Shown here: positions 1 through 6,348 of the stretch, piece by piece
Layout: each line of letters starts with the position of its first letter
How positions within the stretch are numbered: the first letter of the stretch is position 1
Assembly (NCBI GenBank): GCA_913058555.1
Contig: CAJXRJ010000218.1
Span: 1-10,209 of the forward strand
Origin: an uncultured bacterium
GTDB taxonomy: Bacteria > Planctomycetota > UBA1135 > GCA-002686595
Length of the DNA: 10,209 bases
Reading direction: 5' to 3'
Notes under the pieces: model-generated
Told to the model about the DNA's origin: nothing
The model's database searches: none
Seen by the model: only the letters and a program-made list of their open reading frames with translations
Translations under genes and position numbers: made by a program

Positions 1-48
1 CGAGATCATGCCTAGTCTCGTGGGCTCGGAGATGTGTATAAGAGACAG
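1..48 (+). other. Untrimmed Nextera i7-side sequencing adapter (artificial)
   Basis: This is library sequence, not genome. Bases 1-6 match the end of the Illumina P7 primer, 7-14 (CATGCCTA) match a Nextera i7 index (N706 as I recall it), 15-29 match the Nextera read-2 primer region, and 30-48 are the 19-bp Tn5 mosaic end AGATGTGTATAAGAGACAG. Natural sequence starts at 49. The adapter creates false start codons at 31-40, so a predicted N-terminus reading MYKRQ in one frame or MCIRDS in another is an artefact. Confidence 0.98.
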
Positions 49-1500
49 CACCCGAGCGGGTGGCAGAACCCAACGCCCGATGGCCGTTACAACCTGGTGG
101 TTCTCGGGGGCGGAACCGCCGGCCTCGTGGCGGCGGCCGGCGCGGCAGGCCTTGGGGCGAAGGTGGCCCTTGTCGAAAAGCACCTGCTCGGCGGGGACTG
201 CCTCGTCACCGGCTGCGTCCCGTCAAAGGCACTGATCCGCTCGGCCCGCGCCGCCTCGGAAGCCCGCCGCGCCGGACGTCTCGGCGTCAACGTTGAGGGT
301 GTTTCGGTGGACTTCCCAGCGCTCATGGATCGAATGCGGGAGCGACGGTCCGACATCGCGCGCCACGCCGCGGCCCCGCGCTTCAAGGATCTCGGCGTCG
401 ATGTCTACCTTGGCGAAGGCCGCTTCGTGGGCGAGTCCACCCTCGAGGTCCAGGGCGCTCAGCTGTCCTTCGCCCGCGCCGTCATCGCCACCGGCGCCAA
501 GGCCGCGGTACCTCCGATCCCCGGCCTCGACGAAGTCGAGATACTCACGAACCAGTCACTCTTCTCCCTGACCGAACTACCCGAGTCCCTCGTGGTGGTA
601 GGCGGTGGCCCCATTGGCTCGGAGATGGCGCAGTCCTTCGCCCGCTTCGGCACCAAGGTGACCTTGGTGGAAGGGGGCCCGCGCATCATGGGCAACGATG
701 ACCCCCGGGCCGCGGAGGTCGTCGCCGCGTCCATGCAGCGCGACGGCGTCGACCTGCGCCTGAATGCGATGGTCGCCCGCTTCGAGAAGGCTGGTTCGAA
801 GACACGCGTCGTCGTCAACACCCAAGAAGGGGAAGCCTCGATCGAAGCCACCCACGTCCTCCTCGCCATCGGACGCGCCCCCAACGTCAAAGGAATCGGC
901 CTCGGGGACGCGGGGGTGGACTTCGATCCCCGGAAGGGAGTCTCCGTCGACGACCGTCTCCGTACGAGCAACAAGAATATCTTCGCCGCCGGCGATGTCG
1001 CGTCCAAGTACCAGTTCACCCACGCGGCCGACTTCCTCGCTCGCACGGTGCTGCGCAACGCGCTCTTCTTTGGACGCGCCAAGGCTTCGGATCTAGTGAT
1101 CCCCTGGGCCACCTACACCGACCCAGAAGTCGCCCACGTCGGGCTCACCGAGGCCCTCGCGAAGGAACAGGGCGTCGACCACGGCATCATCGAGATCGAC
1201 CTCAAGGACAACGACCGGGCCGTGCTCGAGGACGAGACCGACGGCTTCGTCAAGATCGTGCACGACAAGAAAGGCAAGGTCCTCGGCGGCACCGTCGTCG
1301 CCGCCCACGCAGGCGAGATGATTGGCGAGCTCACCACCGCCGTTCAACACGGCACGACCCTCGGGACCCTCAGCTCTGTCATCCATCCCTACCCGACCGT
1401 GGCCGATGCCATTCGCCGAGCCGGGGACATGTTCAACCGCACCAAGCTCACCCCGGGCAAAGCCAAGATCCTCAGCTCGATCCTGAAGTTCCGCCGCTAA
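49..1500 (+). CDS. FAD-dependent disulfide oxidoreductase, mercuric reductase/dihydrolipoamide dehydrogenase-like (5' partial)
   Basis: Cytoplasmic flavoenzyme that would pass electrons from NAD(P)H through FAD to a redox-active disulfide; the substrate is not identifiable. Seen, counting from the adapter-created ATG at 34: FAD-binding loop GGGTAG at 25-30, disulfide C56-LVTG-C61 followed by VPSK, NAD(P)-binding GGGPIGSE at 190-197 with Glu213 at the end of the second strand (suggesting NADH), second FAD motif NIFAAGDV at 315-322, and a C-terminal HPYPTVADA at 451-459. Only the first five of those residues are adapter. The natural part begins HPSGWQNPTP, which resembles the usual start of this family, so probably only a short N-terminus is lost. 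It lacks the C-terminal cysteine pair of true MerA, and the dimerisation-domain His is followed by Asp458 where lipoamide dehydrogenases carry Glu. No mer or 2-oxoacid dehydrogenase genes are adjacent. The family is sure, the substrate is not. Confidence 0.93.
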   Translation, partial: HPSGWQNPTPDGRYNLVVLGGGTAGLVAAAGAAGLGAKVALVEKHLLGGDCLVTGCVPSKALIRSARAASEARRAGRLGVNVEGVSVDFPALMDRMRERRSDIARHAAAPRFKDLGVDVYLGEGRFVGESTLEVQGAQLSFARAVIATGAKAAVPPIPGLDEVEILTNQSLFSLTELPESLVVVGGGPIGSEMAQSFARFGTKVTLVEGGPRIMGNDDPRAAEVVAASMQRDGVDLRLNAMVARFEKAGSKTRVVVNTQEGEASIEATHVLLAIGRAPNVKGIGLGDAGVDFDPRKGVSVDDRLRTSNKNIFAAGDVASKYQFTHAADFLARTVLRNALFFGRAKASDLVIPWATYTDPEVAHVGLTEALAKEQGVDHGIIEIDLKDNDRAVLEDETDGFVKIVHDKKGKVLGGTVVAAHAGEMIGELTTAVQHGTTLGTLSSVIHPYPTVADAIRRAGDMFNRTKLTPGKAKILSSILKFRR

Positions 1501-1516
1501 CGGCCGGTGCCGAAGG

Positions 1517-1549
1517 CCCGAGGTAGGGGGCCCGAGGTAGGGGGCCCGA
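1517..1549 (+). repeat. 14-bp tandem direct repeat in intergenic spacer
   Basis: The unit CCCGAGGTAGGGGG occurs at 1517-1530 and again at 1531-1544 without a mismatch, followed by a partial third copy CCCGA at 1545-1549. It lies between the oxidoreductase stop (1498-1500) and the chosen start of the next gene (1600). It could be replication slippage or a doubled binding site. I see no convincing promoter or terminator in the rest of 1501-1599. Confidence 0.85.
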
Positions 1550-1599
1550 TCACGGGGACCCGGCGTAGTCGCCGCCAATGGGCTCGACTAGTCTCTGGC

Positions 1600-3609
1600 A
1601 TGGGTACTTCGTCCAGGAATGCGGTGATGATGGTCGCGGCCTTTGCCGCTGTGGCGGCATTGGCCCTGATCGCGCCTTCGTGGACGAGTCAAGACACGGT
1701 CCCAGAAGATCCCATCGCGGCCCCAACGCTCGAGGAAAACCAGCTGGCTCTCCCCGCCGCAGAGCCTTCCCTGGCGGACGTGCCCGAGGGGCGCCGCACC
1801 GAGCCGTCCGGTGAGTCCCCCGCGGGCGCCACGCGATCGGAGCCCGAGCCAGAGCGGCAGTCAAGTTCCCGGGCCTCCCTGTCCCGAGGGCCCATGCCTT
1901 GGCCCCGGCCCCTCATGCCGCCGCGGCCCGGCAACGTTCGAATCCGTGGCACGCTTCACTGGGACGAAGATGAAGGCAGCCCGGACTTCACCCACGCCCG
2001 CGTGCGGTTCTTCGAGGCCCACGGCGACTGGACCGAGATTCCCCTCGGGGAAGTGGCTCCCACCGCATCCGGGACCTTCAGCATCGACACGGCCATGCCG
2101 GAGCCGACGAGGGAAGCCAAGGGAGCCCAACCCAACATCTCCTGGGTGGCGCTCGTTCCCGGATATGACATCGTCGAAGGCTCGATCTCGATGAGGCACC
2201 CATCAGGCGCCGTGATCGAAGTCGAAGGCAGCATGTCCCGCTACGGCGCGCTCATGACGGGCCGCGTCACCCTTTCGAACGGCAAGCCCGTGGAGGGCGC
2301 GCTCGTCCACTACATCGACTGGGCCCAAAGCGGGCAGGACGCCGACCAGAACGACTTTGTCACCCGCGCGGACGGGACGTTCGAGGTCCACGCCGGGGAC
2401 GGCGGCTGGTTCGACGCGGTCATCTCCCACGCGAGCTACGGTCAGGCAAAGGTCACCGTGGAACTACCCGTCGACGCGGTGGTCCATCACTTCGGGGACA
2501 TCGTCCTCGCGGAGCGCCTGGGGATCGATGGCACGCTTCGTGGCTTCGGAGAGTATGCCCTGCCGTTCATGCGGGTGCACTTGACACCGGTCGACCCACG
2601 CTTCGAAGGCGCTGCGCTTGTGACGACGGCCGATCGCTCGGGTCGATTCAAGTTTGTGGCTCTGGCCGATGTTCCGTACTTCCTCAGCACCGACCTCAGC
2701 GAAGAGCGCATGGTGGTTCGGCCGGGATCGAGCGGCGTCGATCTACGGGTCGGCCTTCCGAGCGCCCACTTGACGATCGAAGGGGCGATCCTTGCCTTTC
2801 TGGACTCGGGCGAGTTGGTCGTGCAATCGATCGATCCCGCAGGCGGCCAGTTGATCCCCGTCAAGAACGCGTCGAAAGCCCGCATCATGCGGGACGAAAC
2901 GGGGCTCGCTGCGATCATCTTCCGCTCCCCGGGCTGTTACTCCATCGGAGCGTACGTCAATGTCCGAAGTGCGAGGTGGAGCGCCGTGAAGGTGATCGAC
3001 ATCGGGCTCGAGCACTTGGAAGTCGATCTTCACCTCAAGCCCGAGACGGGGCCAAAGGTCCAGTTCGAGGTCACGGGGCCAGACATGGCGTCGATCAACC
3101 AATGGACGGCGACCATCGAAGACGCCCGCACCGGCGTGCCATTCGGGACGGTGGATTCCTCCATGACGACGGCCAAGGTGCCGCCGGGGACCTGGAACAT
3201 CCGCGTCGTCCCGGGGGGCGATTCATTCGTCCTTCCCAAGACGGTGCAGTTCCGCATCGACGAGCACGCAGCGGGCACGGTTCAGGTCCCCCTGGAGCTC
3301 GGTGACATCGGAGGCCGCCTCGAGATCGGAATCCTGGTGCCCTCCCGCATCAAGGATCAGGCCAGAAGGGGGCTCAGGGCGGAGCTGGACATCCAAAACT
3401 CCCGGTCCAAGCGCATCGCGCGCCCGTCCCTCTGGCCCTGGGACGGCACCCTGCAGTCCTTCAAGCGTCCCGTTCGACCTGGACGATACCACCTCTCCGT
3501 GACTTGCATGGACGCGAACCACCAGGTCAAGGGGAAGGCCTCGAAGGACGTCGATGTGGTCGCGGGGGAGTCGAGCGAAGTGACGCTCGTGGTCAAGGAG
3601 AAGAAGTAG
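1600..3609 (+). CDS. Membrane-anchored or secreted protein with carboxypeptidase-regulatory-like repeats, function unknown
   Basis: Predicted 669 residues. A hydrophobic stretch at about 8-26 (AVMMVAAFAAVAALALIAP) after one Arg acts as a signal peptide or membrane anchor. A low-complexity Pro/Ser/Glu/Arg-rich linker follows to about residue 110, and the rest is beta-rich. The clearest repeat is at about 216-264 (GRVTLSNGKPVEGALV, then RADGTFEV), the pattern of carboxypeptidase-regulatory-like beta-sandwich domains; weaker units begin near 120 (IRGTLHW) and 309 (IDGTLRGFG). No catalytic motif was recognised. The ATG at 1600 was chosen because it precedes the hydrophobic segment directly. The frame stays open back to a GTG at 1507, but that would add 31 Arg-rich residues over the tandem repeat. 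ATG 1627, with AGGA at 1614-1617, is possible but shortens the signal. The anchor-linker-repeat layout matches the extracytoplasmic half of the sigma-factor fusion at 6349-9663. It converges on the Nudix/hydrolase gene. Confidence 0.8.
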   Translation: MGTSSRNAVMMVAAFAAVAALALIAPSWTSQDTVPEDPIAAPTLEENQLALPAAEPSLADVPEGRRTEPSGESPAGATRSEPEPERQSSSRASLSRGPMPWPRPLMPPRPGNVRIRGTLHWDEDEGSPDFTHARVRFFEAHGDWTEIPLGEVAPTASGTFSIDTAMPEPTREAKGAQPNISWVALVPGYDIVEGSISMRHPSGAVIEVEGSMSRYGALMTGRVTLSNGKPVEGALVHYIDWAQSGQDADQNDFVTRADGTFEVHAGDGGWFDAVISHASYGQAKVTVELPVDAVVHHFGDIVLAERLGIDGTLRGFGEYALPFMRVHLTPVDPRFEGAALVTTADRSGRFKFVALADVPYFLSTDLSEERMVVRPGSSGVDLRVGLPSAHLTIEGAILAFLDSGELVVQSIDPAGGQLIPVKNASKARIMRDETGLAAIIFRSPGCYSIGAYVNVRSARWSAVKVIDIGLEHLEVDLHLKPETGPKVQFEVTGPDMASINQWTATIEDARTGVPFGTVDSSMTTAKVPPGTWNIRVVPGGDSFVLPKTVQFRIDEHAAGTVQVPLELGDIGGRLEIGILVPSRIKDQARRGLRAELDIQNSRSKRIARPSLWPWDGTLQSFKRPVRPGRYHLSVTCMDANHQVKGKASKDVDVVAGESSEVTLVVKEKK

Positions 3610-3619
3610 ACCGAGTCGG

Positions 3620-5104
3620 CTACTCCGGCCTCCATGAGCCCGGGGAGAACTCGCTCGCCCGCGCCTCCTCGGCGAGCTTCTCGAGCCCCGCACGGAGCGA
3701 GCGCGCTGCGATCGGGAAGAGGCGTTCGTCCACGTCAGCGTAAACATGGGCCACGAGCCCGCTCTCCTCGCTGATGCCGTCGGCCAGGGCCCCGACGAGG
3801 GACTCCTCACGGCGCTCGCGGTGGAGCAGATAACGCGAGAGCACGCGATGCCCGTCCGATGCCACCGGCCCATGGGCGGGGTGCAGCACGCCGCCACCGG
3901 CCATGATCTCGGCCGTGCGTTGGAGGCTCGCGATGTAGGTCGCAAGATGCCCCTCGGGGGGGTCGATCACGATGGTCGAGACCGTCGAGACCAGGTCGCC
4001 ACCGATGACTGCGCCATAGCGCGATTCGCGGAAGGCCAAATGCCCAGGCGCGTGGCCGGGCGTATGGAGCGCCGTGAGGGTCCAGCCCTCCGTGCCGTCG
4101 GGCGCGTTGCCCAACGGTAGCTCGACGCCATCCGCGATTTCACGGGCGTTCTCGACGTCAAAAGTCACCCGCGCGAAGGTCTCTGCGTGGGCGAGCACAG
4201 GCACGTCGTAGCGCTTCGCCGTGCTCTCCACGGCGCCAATATGATCGGGGTGATGATGGGTGACGAGCACGCCCACGAGCTCGCCCCCACCCGCGATGCG
4301 CTCGTCCAGCAGATCGAACAGGCGCTGCTGCTCATTGGGATCCACGGGCGCGGGATCCACGACGTATAGGCGCGACTCCCCCACAACGTAGGCATTGGTC
4401 GTCGTCGCAGGTGGAAGCGTCTCCGTGTTCAGGGGCGCCATGATGATGCCCGGCACGTTGCGGATTGGATGCAGCCTGCCCGCCTCGAGGGTGGCCGTGA
4501 CCGCCGGGATCTCCCCCAGGAATCGCTCGAGCCCCCACTCCGCCAGATGCTCGAGCATGAACACCACGGGCGGCGCCACGAGCAGTTCTCCCCTGCGCCA
4601 GGCATCGAGGATCTCGGCGGGGGCGCAAAACTCACCGTCCACGAGCTCGCCCTCACGAACGTCAGGCTCGAACTCAGTGGGCGCCTCCACGTGCACGAAT
4701 CGGGTTCGGTAGAGGACGGGCGCGAAGGGCGGCGTGGTGAGACGCGCGATGGGTCGCACGATCCCCAGCACACCTGGGACGCTGTCCGTCAAACGCCGAA
4801 ACTCAGCCGACGCCGCGGCACTGTCACGCTCGAGGAGCCCATCCCGGAGCTTCGGGTCCAAGTCCCCGAGCATCGCCGGCGCAAACCCCACTTCCTCGAG
4901 CAGTTCCCGGAGGGCGCATTGGCTGTGGGCCCCGTCCCCGTCTTCGTCGCCATCGTGATCAGCGGGGTCCACCACGCCGCCGGGGAAGGCCCAATAGCCC
5001 CCAAAAAAGCGCAGCTCGGGGGAGCGCCTCACGACGAGCACGCGCACGTCGTGCCCGCTACCCTTCGTGACAATGGCTGCCGTGGCGATCCGGACTCGTT
5101 TCAT
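3620..5104 (-). CDS. Nudix domain fused to LACTB2-like metallo-beta-lactamase-fold hydrolase
   Basis: Predicted 494-residue soluble, two-domain hydrolase. Residues 1 to about 210 are Nudix-like: WAFPGGVVD at 38-46 and RELLEEVGF at 66-74 give the metal-binding REx2EE core, but the box is expanded (22 residues between G43 and R66) by an Asp/Gly-rich insert, as in NUDT19-type proteins. Residues about 235-415 form a metallo-beta-lactamase fold with H283-x-H285-x-D287-H288, H351 (TPGH), D370 (GGD) and H411, a full set for two metal ions. The tail at about 420-485 fits the winged-helix end of the LACTB2 group. Known relatives of the parts hydrolyse nucleoside-diphosphate or CoA derivatives (Nudix) and RNA or thioester-type substrates (MBL); the substrate here is unknown. 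The ATG at 5104 begins the Nudix strand MKRVRIATAAIV; the frame stays open upstream but there it overlaps the glycosyltransferase. No clear Shine-Dalgarno is visible. Confidence 0.92.
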   Translation of the reverse strand: MKRVRIATAAIVTKGSGHDVRVLVVRRSPELRFFGGYWAFPGGVVDPADHDGDEDGDGAHSQCALRELLEEVGFAPAMLGDLDPKLRDGLLERDSAAASAEFRRLTDSVPGVLGIVRPIARLTTPPFAPVLYRTRFVHVEAPTEFEPDVREGELVDGEFCAPAEILDAWRRGELLVAPPVVFMLEHLAEWGLERFLGEIPAVTATLEAGRLHPIRNVPGIIMAPLNTETLPPATTTNAYVVGESRLYVVDPAPVDPNEQQRLFDLLDERIAGGGELVGVLVTHHHPDHIGAVESTAKRYDVPVLAHAETFARVTFDVENAREIADGVELPLGNAPDGTEGWTLTALHTPGHAPGHLAFRESRYGAVIGGDLVSTVSTIVIDPPEGHLATYIASLQRTAEIMAGGGVLHPAHGPVASDGHRVLSRYLLHRERREESLVGALADGISEESGLVAHVYADVDERLFPIAARSLRAGLEKLAEEARASEFSPGSWRPE

Positions 5105-5168
5105 GGCGGGGACTCTAACCGAGCCGGCCCCCTGCGTCCCGTGGGACCGCCCCAGCGAACCCACACCC
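5105..5168. promoter_or_regulatory. Divergent intergenic region (probable promoters, none resolved)
   Basis: These 64 nt separate the starts of the Nudix/hydrolase gene (leftward) and the glycosyltransferase gene (rightward), so both promoters are expected here or just inside the genes. I could not identify a convincing -35/-10 pair, operator or Shine-Dalgarno on either strand. The call rests on gene arrangement alone. Confidence 0.3.
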
Positions 5169-6272
5169 ATGCAGTCGTCTCCCATCGCCGATGTCCGCGC
5201 CCTGCACCTGCTTCCCCACCAGGGCGTCGGGGGCCTCGCCAGGTTCCTGATCGAATTCGTGCGACACGAACGCATGGACGGAGCCAGTGACGAGCTCGTT
5301 TTGACCCATCGGCCGCTCGACGTCGAAACGGACTTCCAGGCACCAGCGACGCCCGTGCACTTCCTCGGATTGGTGGGCGAACCCACGGCCAAGAGAGCCC
5401 AGCGCCTAGCGGATCTCGCCGAGTCCAGGGGGGCCCGCACACTGCACGTGTACACCATCCAAGACCTCCTTCTCGCCGGCGCCACGATCCAAAAGAGCAA
5501 AAGCCTGCGGCTCGCGGTCACGCTCTTTGAGGCCCCCGCAGCCCTGCCTTTCCTCCAGAAGCGTCGCTTGCGCAAGGCCCTCGGCGCCGCCGAGTTCCTC
5601 TTCGCTCCCAGCCCCGCCCTGGCGGACGCCTGGGCCCCTTTCGGACCGAAGCCGGAGGTGCGCCTTCCCGCGGTCGACATCCAACGATTCCATCCCCAGG
5701 AGTTGGTCTCCTCGTGGCGGGCGGCACGGCTCCCCGACCCGGAGATCCTCATGGTGGGTTCGCTCATGCGCGCGGAACCGTCGAAGGGGCACGATGTGCT
5801 CATCGAAGCGGTCAAGCGCCGCAATGCCGCCGGCGGCAAGACCGCCCTCATGCTCGTCGGTGATGGCCCCTGCTACGGGGCCTTGAAGGCACAGGCGAAG
5901 GGCTCCAACGAGATCTTCGTGCGCCGCCGCGTGAATGACGCCCCAGGCTTCTTCGGGAGGATTGACGTCTTCGCGATTCATTCGGAGGGCGAACTCGTCC
6001 CCATGAGCCTGCTCGAATCCCTGAGCTGCGGGCGCCCCGCCATCGTGGCGGACCGGGGTGCTGTGGCGTCCATGGTGGGCCCGGACGCCGCACTGTTCGT
6101 GGAGCCCGGGGACGTGGACGCCGTTGTCCGCGCCCTGGACCGCCTCGCCAACCCCGAGGAACGGTCTCGATTCGCGAAATCCGGCCGCGAACGAGCCCTC
6201 CAACGGCACAACATGGGGGCCCTCCGGTCCACGCTCAAGGCCGCCTACGCCCAGGCCGCGGGCGAAAACTAG
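5169..6272 (+). CDS. GT4-type (GT-B fold) glycosyltransferase
   Basis: Predicted 367 residues. It would transfer a sugar from an activated nucleotide-sugar donor to a glycan, lipid or protein acceptor, at or near the inner membrane face. Seen: an N-terminal Rossmann strand and Gly-rich loop HLLPHQGVGGLARFL (13-27), then the donor half starting at about 190 with ILMVGSLMRAEPSKGHDVLIEAV, whose strand, basic residues and helix are typical of GT4, VGDGP near 234, and HSEGELVPMSLLESLSCGRPAIV, where E275 and E283 form the E-x7-E motif. The C-terminal part (PEERSRFAKSGRERALQRHN) is the usual closing helix. Start at 5169 chosen because the fold begins a few residues later; an ATG at 5103 overlaps the start codon of the opposite gene and would add a Pro-rich 22-residue leader. 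No membrane helix. Donor and acceptor cannot be told. The lone gene lacks partners of a polysaccharide cluster, so a role in the cell envelope is inference. Confidence 0.92.
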   Translation: MQSSPIADVRALHLLPHQGVGGLARFLIEFVRHERMDGASDELVLTHRPLDVETDFQAPATPVHFLGLVGEPTAKRAQRLADLAESRGARTLHVYTIQDLLLAGATIQKSKSLRLAVTLFEAPAALPFLQKRRLRKALGAAEFLFAPSPALADAWAPFGPKPEVRLPAVDIQRFHPQELVSSWRAARLPDPEILMVGSLMRAEPSKGHDVLIEAVKRRNAAGGKTALMLVGDGPCYGALKAQAKGSNEIFVRRRVNDAPGFFGRIDVFAIHSEGELVPMSLLESLSCGRPAIVADRGAVASMVGPDAALFVEPGDVDAVVRALDRLANPEERSRFAKSGRERALQRHNMGALRSTLKAAYAQAAGEN

Positions 6273-6337
6273 CGGTAACCCCGTCACGGTTTCCCGAGCC
6301 ACGTCATGGACCAGTAGAGCGCCCTTCCATCCAGAAT

Positions 6338-6341
6338 GGAG
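6338..6341 (+). promoter_or_regulatory. Shine-Dalgarno GGAG for the sigma-factor fusion
   Basis: GGAG lies 7 nt before the ATG at 6349, a good spacing. It supports that start over the longer open frame running back into the glycosyltransferase gene, and over the second ATG at 6355. Confidence 0.6.
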
Positions 6342-6348
6342 TTCCCCC

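Noticed and set aside
8..235. 75-codon open frame starting in the left adapter
   Set aside because: Its start and first residues (through MCIRDS) are adapter sequence, and the rest is an out-of-frame reading of the oxidoreductase.
459..1112. 217-codon open frame on the minus strand
   Set aside because: Shadow of the oxidoreductase gene, which has all its family motifs in the forward frame.
1498..1599. Stop-codon readthrough joining the oxidoreductase to the next gene
   Set aside because: The two genes share a frame and only the TAA at 1498 separates them up to 1600, but there is no readthrough context and the second gene has its own signal sequence. It is probably chance in GC-rich DNA.
3611..3628. 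Small hairpin between the convergent genes (CCGAGT / ACTCCGG)
   Set aside because: Only six pairs with a bulge, no T-run on either strand, and it overlaps the stop codon of the minus-strand gene. Too weak to call a bidirectional terminator.
5105..5851. Upstream extension of the Nudix/hydrolase frame
   Set aside because: The Nudix fold starts at ATG 5104; the extension is Arg/Ser/Trp-rich and antisense to the glycosyltransferase.
6329..6341. Short inverted repeat TCCAT/ATGGA around the Shine-Dalgarno of the sigma gene
   Set aside because: Five pairs over a five-base loop is expected by chance and no conserved riboswitch or thermometer pattern is visible.
6058..6348. 97-codon upstream extension of the sigma-factor frame
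   Set aside because: It overlaps the end of the glycosyltransferase gene in another frame, has low-complexity composition, and the ATG at 6349 has a good Shine-Dalgarno and precedes the sigma fold.
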